From assembly GCA_019918135.1 (NCBI GenBank), contig WBZZ01004019.1, forward strand, positions 253,501-317,500: 64,000 nt of DNA. Direction: 5' to 3'. The position numbers were made by a program, and so were the translations under genes. Source of the stretch: Paulinella micropora (lineage: Eukaryota; Cercozoa; Imbricatea; Euglyphida; Paulinellidae). The notes under the pieces were generated by a model. That model was not told where the DNA came from. It did no database searches and was given only the letters and a program-made list of their open reading frames with translations. Shown here piece by piece: positions 9,078 through 18,067 of this stretch (the first letter of the stretch is position 1; every line of letters begins with the position of its first letter).

Positions 9078-10042
9078 ATTATTTTTAATCCACTTGAGAT
9101 GTGTGTTACTTTATCTCTGATTTCAAAGTATTTCGCTGTGGCTTCCGCAGTCTTTTTTTCTTGTTCTAATTCTTTTTTGTATTGTTCCGCCAGTTCTTTC
9201 TGCTCATCGGCTGATTGGGCATCGGCTATCGCTTTCTCTACTCCTTTACCAAGTTTGTCGAATTCTGTTTTAGTCAAGCTTTTAATAAAACTCATTTTAA
9301 AGCCCGCTTCCTTCATTAATTCAATATATTTTTCTTTTAATTCCTTTTCAGCCTTCATTTCTTCTTTGTTTTCAATGGCATCTGTTTGTCTTCTGGTGCT
9401 TGTGGTGCTTGTGGTGCTTGTGGTGGTGCTTGGGGTGGTGCTTGTGGTAGTCCTAGTTGTGGTGCTTGTGGTAGTCCTAGTTGTGGTGCTTGTGGTGGTC
9501 CTTGCGGTGGTTGTGGTCCTTGTGTGATATATTGAGGGTGGAACTGCGGTGGTGGTAATAACATTAAATTGTTTTTTCTATCTTGTTCAAATTTTACATC
9601 CTCTATAATTTTTTGCTCTCTTTTTGCCTCCCTTATTAATTCTTCTTGTCTTTCCTTCATTTCCGCATTCTCCTTCCTCTCTATTCTTTTCTTCTCATCT
9701 TCTGCCTGTTCTCTTAACTTCTTTTCCTTTTCCTCCTGCTCGTGTATTAGTTCATATTTTTTCAGCAGGTTGTCACGTATCTGGTTGCGGTTCTCGTGTT
9801 CAAGACGATTGAATTCGGACTTAACCATTCGCTCTTTTGTCTTTCGTGGTTTCTTCGTTTTATTGTCCCCTTTCATCTGTTTCAAAAACAGTTTAACGAT
9901 TTGAAGTGTTGAAAGGTCATTCGTTTTCTCGCCAAAGTTGAGATATGCTCGTTTGCCTTTCACTTTAATATACTCACGGCCATCTTTGGTTCTGTATATC
10001 CTCGGCGGTCGTTGTTTAAGTTTGTTCCGCGGTTTTTTACAA
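9062..10042 (-). CDS. N-terminal extension of the protease gene (coiled coil, PQ-rich repeats)
   Basis: Frames 9963-9355 (202 aa) and 9358-9062 (98 aa), with coding potential continuing upstream to about 10042 in the same frame as 9963 (KKPRNKLKQRPPRIYRTKDG, then GREYIKVKGKRAYLNFGE). The protein starts basic and holds a long charged coiled coil (residues about 60-130, rich in E, K, R, Q). It then has a collagen-like run of PQAP units (about 9490-9370 on the minus strand), and another coiled coil (ELKEKYIELMKEAGFKM). The motif GREYIKVKGKRAYL resembles the first domain of PLV and mesomimivirus-like protease fusions (inference). The PQAP-coding DNA is a short tandem repeat, which may itself promote slippage. 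A scaffold or substrate-recruiting role before the C-terminal protease is plausible but unproven. Confidence 0.5.
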
Positions 10043-10101
10043 CCATTGTATATTGTTAGAAAAAAAAATAATATAAGATTTTACATCAATCGGGTTAGGG
10101 G

Positions 10102-10407
10102 TTAACGAAACTTAACGGCTCCCCCTCGTTGCTTGCCGTATCCTTGTTTCATCGCGGCCTTCGCTACACGGTCCGCATAAGGAACTCCGACATCGCTAAG
10201 AAAAGTAGCACCCCTTGAAATCAATTGGTTCTTCTTGATAAAGCTATTAGCATCCACTATCGCTTTTCCGACCTTCGGCCAATTTACTTTGCCTCCTGTT
10301 TGTTTCTTTTTCCCCTTCTTCTTTCTTCCTCCTGCTTGTGGCATTGAAGGATTGTAGCTGATACTGTAACCTGATGGACTACTGATAATCACTGGTGATG
10401 TTGGCAT
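10102..10407 (-). CDS. Small basic glycine-rich virion protein, 101 aa
   Basis: Intact frame from ATG 10407 to TAA 10102. Residues 25-40 are a lysine-rich GGRKKKGKKK run; residues about 40-90 contain GGKVNWPKVGKAIVDANSFI and end GYGKQRGGAVKFR. Small proteins with a lysine/glycine block, a helical middle and a GGAxxx tail are common in PLVs and adintoviruses, where they are compared to adenovirus core or membrane-lytic proteins (family-level knowledge, no direct match made here). A TATATAC word lies immediately before the ATG. It sits between protease and ATPase genes on the same strand, as expected for a late virion gene. Confidence 0.6.
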   Translation of the reverse strand: MPTSPVIISSPSGYSISYNPSMPQAGGRKKKGKKKQTGGKVNWPKVGKAIVDANSFIKKNQLISRGATFLSDVGVPYADRVAKAAMKQGYGKQRGGAVKFR

Positions 10408-10466
10408 GTATATATAGTTCTAAAAAAATAAATAATAAAAATCACAAAAACCTTTTGTTGAAATTA

Positions 10467-10504
10467 GTCCCGCAAGCGGGACAATTGACTATCGCAAGCG
10501 ATAG
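10467..10504 (-). terminator. Two adjacent stem-loops at the end of the ATPase gene
   Basis: GTCCCGCAAGCGGGAC (10467-10482) and CTATCGCAAGCGATAG (10489-10504) are two perfect 6-bp stems with the same GCAA-type loop; the second covers the stop codon of the gene ending at 10489. Paired GC stems followed by AT-rich DNA suggest 3'-end formation. Confidence 0.5.
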
Positions 10505-11308
10505 TTGAAATTTTGCATCAGTTCGTCCGATACCGCATCCACATACAAAAAGTTAGACCTCTCTTTGGTCGCCTCGTGATATTTTTCAATGAAGTAGTCT
10601 AAATCATATCCGAGGTCTAAATGTTTATACACGAGTTCAATTTTATCAACACTCTGACCTGGAAAGATTAATAAATAGTCCACCTGTTTAATCCCATCAG
10701 GTCGTAAGTCGTTTAGGTATTGCGAACTCATAATCACCTTTGTAGTGTCTATTTTTTTTCAACAGGTCGCTCACTGACTTATCCCGCAACCCGCTACCCA
10801 AATCATCCTGCACGAAAACAACTTCTGGTGTGATGTATTTGCTCGGTCTCTGTGGTTTTTCGCCTCCCTCCTGTTTCTTCTTTTCCTCTTTTCCAAAATA
10901 AAGAAACTTCGGCTTAGGTTCTTCTTTCTCGTCCCGCACAATCTCGCCTTCTTCTTGCTCCTCGTCTGGCTTATTGAGCTTGTCTAACTCGTAGTCAATC
11001 ACACTGTATCCGTCCGTTTTCAAATATGTGTATATAGCCATCGGGTTTCCCTTCTTCTTGAAGTGCTTCACCATTTCTTTGTAGATGTGGTCCTTGTGTA
11101 TTGTGCTGGCAATAATAACAATACGTGTCTTTTTGTCGGTCGTTCGTTTCAGGATTTCGAACAGTGCTGTCGTCTTGCCACTCTTCTTGCGAGCGAGAAG
11201 AAAAATATTGGCATACGGTTCATCAAATAACTTATGTCCTTTAGCCAACTTGTCTCCATCTCCGTTTTGCTTAACTGGTTTCACCTTTACATTATTGATT
11301 TTCTCCAT
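10489..11308 (-). CDS. A32-type genome-packaging ATPase, one frameshift
   Basis: FtsK/HerA-class ATPase that pumps viral DNA into the capsid. ATG at 11308, directly after a repeated 27-bp element. Walker A is LLARKKSGKTTA (about residues 35-46); Walker B is PEVVFVQDDLGSG (about residue 165). Between them is a long acidic and lysine-rich insert (KPDEEQEEGEIVRDEKEEPK). After Walker B the frame breaks in a run of eight A (plus-strand T run 10752-10759) and the rest, with VIMSSQYLNDLRPDGIKQVD, continues from about 10750 to 10489. The piece IMSSQYLNDLRP is the expected sensor segment after Walker B, so the two frames are one gene of about 270 residues. Because the break is in a homopolymer it is the frameshift most likely to be a sequencing error. 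Confidence 0.8.
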
Positions 11309-11335
11309 TGCAGAGACTTCGCCTCCGCACCTCCA
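11309..11335 (-). promoter_or_regulatory. Repeated start-codon-proximal element, copy 2
   Basis: The minus strand reads GGAGGTGCGGAGGCG then AAGTCTCTGCA and the ATPase ATG. It differs from the penton copy in one base of the last segment. AT-rich TATATT stretches lie just upstream at 11336-11372. Confidence 0.6.
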
Positions 11336-11393
11336 AATATATTATATATTCTAAAATATATTTTTTTACCTGCGGGGTTTTTGCGAGCAAAAA

Positions 11394-11434
11394 GCTCAAC
11401 TCGTTGAGCATGTGTAGGGGGAGCAGGCCCCTAC
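11394..11434 (-). terminator. Two stem-loops behind the 109-aa gene
   Basis: GCTCAACTCGTTGAGC (11394-11409) and GTAGGGG...CCCCTAC (11414-11434) lie within 80 bp of the stop codon at 11473. The second resembles the hairpin behind the major capsid gene. Confidence 0.45.
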
Positions 11435-11472
11435 GCTAGAAATTCTAAACAAATAACAATTCTTCCAGCTAG

Positions 11473-11802
11473 TTAGTCAGTTTCAATACTGCCATTGTCT
11501 GTTTTAAGCACTCTAAAACTGTATTGACCGTCAGTCCAATTAATAATACCTAAGTTGTAGCTAAGATTTGAAATGTTTGCTGTGTTGCTGTCGGCGAATG
11601 TTCCAATAATTCCAATGCGGTCCATATAACGGATTTTTGTTTTCGTTTCCGTCGTATTATTCATATAATGGATAAACTTAACATTCATTCTGGTCGGTGT
11701 AAAGCTCAATTTAATGGTTTTGTCAAATGTCTTGCTACCATTAACCCCGCCTGGAAAATCATTACTCAGAAAAATAATCTTTTGGAATTTGAATTCACTC
11801 AT
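11473..11802 (-). CDS. Hypothetical viral protein, 109 aa
   Basis: Intact frame from ATG 11802 to TAA 11473. The product is beta-rich with repeated hydrophobic strands (KIIFLSNDFPGGVNG, IKLSFTPTRMNVKFIHYMNN, YSFRVLKTDNGSI) and no cysteine, signal or membrane segment. Size and composition suggest a small single-sheet virion protein, but I do not recognise it. TATATTATAG lies immediately before the start. It is followed by two strong hairpins. Confidence 0.5.
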   Translation of the reverse strand: MSEFKFQKIIFLSNDFPGGVNGSKTFDKTIKLSFTPTRMNVKFIHYMNNTTETKTKIRYMDRIGIIGTFADSNTANISNLSYNLGIINWTDGQYSFRVLKTDNGSIETD

Positions 11803-11832
11803 ACTATAATATATTATTGTGTATAATATATT

Positions 11833-12123
11833 ATGTTATTAATATTATTATTTGTGTGCTCTGTGTTAGGACGGACCGCCTGCGACTTTTACTCACGGGT
11901 CAGCGAAAAAAAGAATGAAAGTTGTATTTATTGTATTCAAAAAGGAATAGAAACAAAATCTAAATGCTCTTATAAGCCGATGAGTGACTGGTGTGTGAGT
12001 TTTGATGAAGCCCTGCCGTTAATCTGTGGTGGTATAAAATCCACTTGTATGAATGCTCACTTCTTTGAACTAGAAGGCGATGGAAGGCATATTCCAATCA
12101 ATAGTGTTAAAATACCTACATAA
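11833..12123 (+). CDS. Small cysteine-rich secreted protein, 96 aa
   Basis: ATG at 11833. The first 14 residues (MLLILLFVCSVLGR) look like a signal peptide. Ten cysteines follow, including CIYCIQKGIETKSKCSY and DWC, an arrangement slightly like PSI/plexin-type modules, but no family can be named. It is transcribed opposite to its neighbours, diverging from the 109-aa gene, and its 3' end overlaps the 3' end of the membrane-protein gene by 67 bp. The overlap and the small size leave some doubt that it is real. Confidence 0.4.
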   Translation: MLLILLFVCSVLGRTACDFYSRVSEKKNESCIYCIQKGIETKSKCSYKPMSDWCVSFDEALPLICGGIKSTCMNAHFFELEGDGRHIPINSVKIPT

Positions 12124-12401
12124 GTGTTGGCTGTCTCGCACGGTAAGTTCTTTTCAGACAACATCACGATACAAAGGATTATAATTGCGATAATGATACC
12201 CATTTGAAACAGATACTTAATAAGTCTGCTGTCAGTAGGTCTGTTTTTTATACAACAACAATTCCAGTTATCTTCCAATTCGTGCTCTACTTTTTTTTCT
12301 TCATTCTTCAATGAAATATCCAAAACGCGGTTCTTCAGTTCTGGTGTTAGTTCGCCATCTACTTCTATGATTGGTGGTGGAGGGTGTAATCTAGGGGGCA
12401 T
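12057..12401 (-). CDS. Viral membrane protein with two transmembrane segments, 114 aa
   Basis: Intact frame from ATG 12401 to TGA 12057. The N-terminal half is cytosolic-like and acidic with a CCC triplet. It is followed by a strong membrane segment (MGIIIAIIILCIVML, about residues 67-81) and a second one ending TYVGILTLLIGICLPSPSSS. This end is a pattern I associate with short membrane proteins of PLVs and large algal viruses. The start codon overlaps the stop of the fibre gene (ATGCCCCCTAG), so the two are translationally close. It may sit in an inner viral membrane (inference). Confidence 0.6.
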   Translation of the reverse strand: MPPRLHPPPPIIEVDGELTPELKNRVLDISLKNEEKKVEHELEDNWNCCCIKNRPTDSRLIKYLFQMGIIIAIIILCIVMLSEKNLPCETANTYVGILTLLIGICLPSPSSSKK

Positions 12402-15400
12402 TAGGGAAAACGACTTCTCGTATTTCTGCTAATTGGTTTGCTTTGTCTTGTAGTATATTCATAAGATTTTTATTTTCTTTTTCTAAATAAATCACCTTTT
12501 CTGATAATTGCTGAACGGCCTTAATTAACGGGGCGATAAACTCTGAATAGCCTATACCATAACTGACATCACCACTATCAACACATTTAACATCTTCTGG
12601 ATTAACACTCACACCTTTCAATTCGCATTCCTTTCTTTGCTTTGGACACGGAACCATAATTGTTTCTTTTATAAAACCGCCAAAATCTAGCATATTCATT
12701 TCTGTTAGTATGTCTTCTGATTCCTGTGCTATTAAACCCGTTCTCTGTTTCTTGTTATCGTCAATCATACGATAGCAGACTGGATTTAACTTATTAATAA
12801 AATCTAAGCCTAAGCATTCCTTTATATCTTCTTTTTTTCTCCTGTCTGAATATTGAATTGGATTAGACAATACCCATAATTGTCCATCGCTTGCTTTCAA
12901 AGACATTAAAGCAGTATTTGAACTATTCTCCCATATGAACCCACTCGTTGAAGAATTATTCACTCTAAATCTAATAGCATAAGAAGTTAATCCTCCGCCT
13001 ACTCCTCCTGCTGGTGCTGTTCCTCCACTTAATGCTTTATTTGCTCCAGACTGAGACATATATATCCCCCAGTTTGGATCAGCAGTATCCCATACAAATA
13101 TTCCTCTCGCATTCGTCCCGTCTGTTTGTCCTTGAATTCCTATTTTTGCTCCATTATTAGTTGTGGTCGTTAGCAACCCAGAATATGTAATTCCCGCACT
13201 AGCAGTTATAGGTCTTGAGGAGGTTATCACGCCAGTATTATCAATAGACAATGCTGTATCAAATAAAAATCCTGCTCCTTGGGCTATTCCTGATTTGTAG
13301 TTACAAATTTAGACTTGTGTCTTTATTTATTTGGAAATTTAAAGTAGCATGACTTGATTTCCATATGTCATTCCCGTCGTAATAAGCATCAAAAGTAATA
13401 GTTATGTTGTTGTGTGCTTGATTCATTTGTTGAAAAATTGGATAAATGTCAGTTGCTGTGAATGCTTGTATATGTGGCCCCTGTATGATAGTAGGATTAG
13501 TTGCGCCAGCTGGACCATACAATTCTAATCCTCCTGTAAATCCTATTCCTTTTGTTGTATTGCCTATGATTATCGGCTTGGTTGATGCTGTTGTTATTTT
13601 ATCGCTTGCTGATAATGTTGTTGTAGTCATACCAGCAGTTGCCGTTAATGTAGTTCCCGTTATTGTTCCAGCACTTGTTATGTTGTTTGAGTTCATATCC
13701 AAAGCACCATAAAATCGCATACCGCCAGCATTGTTAAAACGGACAATGTCAGACGAAGCACTTTTATTATCCTAAAGTTTTGAAATATAAAGACCTGCTG
13801 CTTTTACATCAAATGCTACATTCGTAAATACATAACCCCTTTGGTTCGCGGTTCCACTTGTAGCGGTATTTAGAGTAAATAAGAAATATTGATAATCACC
13901 TGATGTCTGTGAAAAGAATATATCTCCTCCATTTTGGTTTAATATCCGTGCCCCATTATATGTAATATTCCCACCATTAATGATTTCTTGATTATTAAAA
14001 TCGGCGTTGTTCGTTAAAGTTAGATATTTTATCACAGTGCTCGTCCCGTTGAACGTTTTAATTCCTGTTATTGTTTGGTCTCCTGATAGTTTCACACAAT
14101 TGTCATCCAGATATTGTCTATTTACCGCTTCATTTGCATTTCGTGGTGCTCCTAGATTACAAATCCAATTACTATTACAATCTAAGCCAGTATCATTAAA
14201 CCACGAAACAATCGTTCCATCAATAATAAAACTTATTTTTTTCGCAGAAATTTCAAAGTTGTAATATTTTGCAGTTTTCATATCCAAACTAGCAATTGAC
14301 CCGATATTACTTGTAGAATTAAAAACGATGAATGTGCCATTTGTTGTTGAATTTATTGAATTCCCAGTTATTTCAACACCACTGCTATATGTCTTAATTC
14401 CTGCTATGGTTTGGTTTCCTGAGGTTTTAACTGCCGAAGTATCAAGAACAGAAACATCCACACCATCAACAAGATTTACATTTGTTGTATTTTGATTTCC
14501 CATATTTAGTCCTCCCGTCATACTAGAAGTGCCGTCTAATCTAAGAAAGGGCGAGTTTGTGTTTCTCCATTGTCCAGTGCTATAAATGAGTAGTTGATTA
14601 TCTGATGCTGTTGTTATAATCACATCGCTATGTGTATCAATACTTCCACTCGCCGACACTTTCGCCGTGTTCGTATCGTGCTCTGATAGCCAGGTTGTGA
14701 TAGACCTGCCATTTAGTTGATTTACATTTGTAATGTTTTGACTTTTCATATCAAGACCAGCACTCGCATTTATTATACTGCTAAATGTTTTAATTCCTGC
14801 TATGGTTTGGTCTCCTGTTAGTTTAACCACCGAACCATCAACTGCGAAGTTAGCGAGATTAATTCCATTATATGTAGAAGCCCCTGAAATAGCAAAACCG
14901 CTTATATTTAGTCCTCCCGTCATACTGGCTGTGCCGTCTAATCTCAGAAAGGGTGGTGTAGTGTTTCTCCATTGTCCTGTGCTATACATAATCAGTTGAT
15001 TATCTGCTGGGAAGCCTGTTATTGTCACATCGCTGTGGCTATCTATACTTCCAGCTGCTGACACTTTATCATTATTATCATTATGCTCAAATATCCATTC
15101 ATCAACATCTTTGATATTTAGTAAATTAACTCCTGTTATTCTTGCTTCCCATACTAATATTGCCGAATTCATCCACATTTATCGGAAATGTTTTATTTAC
15201 CCAGTTTATTGAATTATATTTAAGATAGCTATTCATCGCTATTGGTGCCGTTATGACTACATCAGAGAGTGTGTCAATTGACCCGAGTGATGTATTCCTC
15301 CATTTGCCGTCTACATCGTTGTAAGTTAAGTATTGAATGACCGTTTGTGCGGATATGTTTGTATCTATCAAATTATAAAGGCTGATTTGGTGCGGATTGG

Positions 15401-15685
15401 AAGTATTAGAGCGGTGCTGAGTTGAGGCATAGACATCAGCATTATTTGAAACCCGTTGCTCTGTATAGTATAGATTTTTCCATCTTTGATATCCCCCGTG
15501 TTTTTTGTAGATAGCCTCGCATCAAATCGTCCGTCGGTAAAATAAAGATTTATCGGGTCGGCATCTTCTGGCACTCTGTCTGTGTTTAAGCCTGTAATAT
15601 TAGTGTTTGTTAGATCGAGGTTAAGTATATTGAGTGAGTCCACGGCCAACTCATTAAGGCCTAAGAGCGATTTATATTGTGACAT
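12391..15685 (-). CDS. Phage-like tail fibre with C-terminal S74 chaperone, frameshifted
   Basis: Five minus-strand frames (15685-15368, 15371-15126, 15178-13772, 13720-13301, 13251-12391) form one gene of about 1090 codons. The N-terminal part has DPINLYFTDGRFDARLSTK. The middle has at least three copies of a fibre repeat (LRLDGTxSMTGGLN, then LTGDQTIAGIKTF). The C-terminal 150 residues begin YSDRRKKEDIKECLG with KLNPVCYRM and TGLIAQESEDI, the signature of the Peptidase_S74 intramolecular chaperone. That domain trimerises the fibre and cleaves itself off. The S and K/D of the S74 active site cannot be checked exactly, but the SDRRKK motif carries the expected Ser. This is a receptor-binding type protein known mainly from phages and some large algal viruses. 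Four frameshifts make it non-functional now. Confidence 0.75.
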
Positions 15686-15686
15686 C

Positions 15687-15708
15687 TGAACCTTTTAAAA
15701 AAGCTTCA
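15687..15708. promoter_or_regulatory. Palindrome in the divergent promoter region
   Basis: Inverted repeat TGAACCTTTTAAAAAAGCTTC lies directly before the fibre start (15685, minus strand), 10 bp from the repeated GGAGGTGCGGAGG element. Same family as the palindromes at 4082, 7997 and 16310. Confidence 0.45.
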
Positions 15709-15717
15709 CCAAAACCT

Positions 15718-15744
15718 GTGGAGGTGCGGAGGCGGAGTCTCTGC
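15718..15744 (+). promoter_or_regulatory. Repeated start-codon-proximal element, copy 3
   Basis: GGAGGTGCGGAGGCG then GAGTCTCTGC on the plus strand, followed by TATATATATTGG. It lies between the minus-strand fibre gene and the plus-strand gene group, here about 70 bp before the first ATG rather than touching it. Confidence 0.55.
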
Positions 15745-15813
15745 TATATATATTGGATAATAATTAATCCGATTAAAAATTATTTTTGGTTAGATATACA
15801 ACCGAAACAAACA

Positions 15814-16060
15814 ATGCCAAGAGGTAATAGAGATTGCCATAAAGAACCTTGAAAAAGCGACTGTAATGAAGAAACAGTATGTGAGGCAGAGAAAGATTGA
15901 GAGGGCTAAGGAATTACTAGCGGAGGAAGAAGCTAAGAATGCGAAAGAAATGACTGATGACGAAAAGATGGACCACATTACTAAGAAGCAGTTGGCGAAA
16001 GATATGATTGATGGTAGAGATGGTGACCGATTGAGGAGAGTAGTGAAACGATTTCGTTGA
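15814..16060 (+). CDS. Small basic hypothetical protein, frameshifted near its start
   Basis: A frame of 64 aa (15866-16060) continues upstream in the same frame (AIKNLEKATV) and joins an ATG at 15814 (MPRGNRD) if one base is corrected near 15836. The product is a charged helix (RQRKIERAKELLAEEEAKNAK) ending RRVVKRFR. No domain is recognised. It is the first of three plus-strand genes that end with the integrase. Confidence 0.4.
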
Positions 16061-16085
16061 CCTCATTGCGGATAAAATATCAAAA

Positions 16086-16283
16086 ATGAAACTTAAGACT
16101 AACAAGAAGAAGGCGAAGAAAGCTGTAAAAAAGAAAGTGGAAGAAGAAAGCGAGGATAGCGAAAGCGAAAGTGAGGAAGAAGAGGAAGAGCCCAAACCTA
16201 AGAAGGGTGGTAAGAAGTCTAGCCGTGTTGATGTCAATGTTTATGCGGGACAACCAGAGAAGTCAAAAAAAAGAAAACAATGA
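16086..16283 (+). CDS. Small highly charged protein, 65 aa
   Basis: ATG at 16086. A lysine-rich start (KLKTNKKKAKKAVKKK) is followed by an acidic serine-rich run (EEESEDSESESEEEEEE) and a basic end KKSSRVDVNVYAG...KKRKQ. The blocks suggest a nucleic-acid or histone-like partner, or a nuclear localisation tail (inference). It is followed at 16310 by the recurring palindrome. Confidence 0.4.
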   Translation: MKLKTNKKKAKKAVKKKVEEESEDSESESEEEEEEPKPKKGGKKSSRVDVNVYAGQPEKSKKRKQ

Positions 16284-16309
16284 TACATCTAAGATATTTT
16301 TAAAGTTTT

Positions 16310-16329
16310 GAAACTTTTGAAAAAGTTTC
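16310..16329. terminator. Palindrome after the 65-aa gene
   Basis: GAAACTTTTGAAAAAGTTTC with TATATAAC just downstream. Same family as 4082, 7997 and 15687. Confidence 0.45.
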
Positions 16330-16412
16330 AATATATAACTTTATGCACGACTTATTATTTACTCTTTTATATATTGTGATAAACTACCTTTCTATTTTAT
16401 TCGCATATAGCA

Positions 16413-17395
16413 ATGGACCATAAGCATACAACCGCTAACTCACAACTGGAAGAAACTCTAGGCAAACTTGAAAAACAGAAAATTGAAGAGGCTTCTGAAA
16501 TACACCATCAATCTAAGAACCCTAAAAAATGGAATACTATACTATTCCCTGAGCCTGAACCATTAAGCCAAGTGTTTATTGACCTTATCGATATGTCTAA
16601 ATAGCTACTAAGAAAGGAAACAAAAACTACAATTTTGGTTTAGTAATGATTGATGTTTATTCTCGTCGTGGTTGGATTGAACCGATCAAAAATAAAACAA
16701 CCAGTGAAGTATTAGAAGGATTCAAGAAAATGCCTAAACCTAAAAGAATTACATCTGACAACGGCAGTGAATATAAAGGGCAAGTAGCCGAATACTTCAA
16801 AGAGAACGAGTTAGAACACGCAACAAACGAAGTTGGTGACCACCGAACTATGGGCATAGTAGATAGATTTATTAGAACAATAAGGAACGATTTAAATTTT
16901 ATGTGGGAAGTTAATGATAATTTTATTTGGGTTCCTTACATTCATGAAATTGTGGAAAATTATAATAATACATACCATAATACAATAAAAGCTACACCTA
17001 TGGAAGTCTATGAAGGTAAAAAGAAAAATGACCAAGAAATATATAGAGCTAGTCTTATTAATAAATTTCCTAAGGGCTCAACCGTTAGAAAAGAAATAGA
17101 ACGAACCGTTTTTTCTAAAGGTGATGTTCAATACTCCAAGAAAGTATATACAGTAAAAGGCCGGAAAGGTTTTAAGTTGATACTTGGTGAAAACGAACTA
17201 GTCAGTCCTCACCAATTATTAAAGTTTAAAATGAAAGAACAAACGGACGAAGTTAAACCTCAATTAGCTGACAAAGTCAAGGAAGCAATTAAGGAAAAGA
17301 AGACAGATCACTTATTAAAGTCATTAGATATAAGACCGGAGAATATCCGTAGTAGTGCCCGGATTAAGAAGAAAAAAGATATACTTGATTTGTAA
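16413..17395 (+). CDS. Retroviral-type (rve) integrase of the viral element, one frameshift
   Basis: Polinton/PLV-type integrase that would insert the viral DNA into host chromosomes. ATG at 16413; the frame shifts by one base near 16600 and continues to TAA 17395. The RNase-H fold is visible: first Asp in VFIDLIDMSK, second Asp in RITSDNGSEYKG, and the third acidic position in MGIVDRFIRTIRND. There Asp stands in place of the usual Glu. Downstream are a VYEGKKK-type linker, a small beta domain (SPHQLLKFKM) and a basic tail (SSARIKKKKD). The gene is on the plus strand, opposite to the structural genes. The E-to-D change may be a subfamily feature or a defect. Confidence 0.78.
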
Positions 17396-17430
17396 TAAAG
17401 ATAAATAACAAAATTCCTCATTTATTTTTT

Positions 17431-17972
17431 TTATTCGATGAGAGCAGGAATTATTTTTTCGATCTGCTCAAGCTTGCCTTCAAAGTTTTTTTGAACATTT
17501 GCCAAGCTTGGAGAGAAACATTTCGTTTTGTCTGTCAAGAAGACAACCCACACGCGGTCTCCGGTGCTGATATTTTTCACAGAGCTTGCTGCACCAACTC
17601 CTGTTATATCTACAAACTTCTCTTCCTTGGTTTTTGAAATTACCAATTTGTTTTCACCAAGACTGACGTAGAAAGACTTAATAGTTTTTGTCCGAGTAAA
17701 TTTCTTTTTCTTTCCTCCACCAGACAAATCGACTTCCTTCATTTTTTCTGTTATCCCTGCAAGCACTGAAGGTTTTTCCTTCAAAACAAAAACATAAACA
17801 TAAGAAACAAAAAACAAGACAAAAATAAATTACCTTAGCTTCAGCTGCTGGTGCAGGTGCAGGTGCAACAGGCTCCTACAATACACAAAAATCAATGGAG
17901 ACAACAAAAAAGAAAAGATATTATTACCTATGGAGCTGGAGCAAGCTCGTCAGTCTTCTTCTTGGGAGGCAT
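17431..17972 (-). CDS. Spliced viral small protein, three exons
   Basis: Exon 1 17972-17928 (MPPKKKTDELAPAP, then an in-frame TAG), exon 2 17875-17834 (EPVAPAPAPAAEAK), exon 3 17778-17431 (EKPSVLAGITEKMK...EKIIPALIE). Introns of 52 and 55 bp begin GTAATA and GTAATTT and end TTGTAG and TTGAAG; all junctions are phase 0. The proline/alanine linker runs smoothly across both introns, which is why I trust them. The last 115 residues are a compact basic, beta-rich domain (KTIKSFYVSLGENKLVISK, VWVVFLTDKTKCFSPSL) that I do not recognise. The TAG at the end of exon 1 would stop translation if splicing is as drawn. A TATA box lies about 80 bp upstream of the ATG, and a possible 5'-UTR acceptor (TGTGTAG) 7 bp before it. 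Confidence 0.6.
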
Positions 17973-18047
17973 AGCAACCTACACATAAACACACAGGAGG
18001 GACAACTATGTATTTATGTGTAGGAGTAGTTTTAAGTCGTGCTCAGG

Positions 18048-18062
18048 ACTTTATATAGTCAG
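18048..18062 (-). promoter_or_regulatory. TATA box for the spliced viral gene
   Basis: The minus strand reads CTATATAAAGTCC, a good TATA box, about 80 bp before the ATG at 17972. It lies just outside the stop codon of the upstream coiled-coil gene. Confidence 0.55.
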
Positions 18063-18067
18063 CTATT

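Noticed and set aside
9099..9527. 142-residue plus-strand frame with a valine-rich repeat
   Set aside because: The VLVVVLVVV run is the complement of the PQAP repeat in the minus-strand protease extension.
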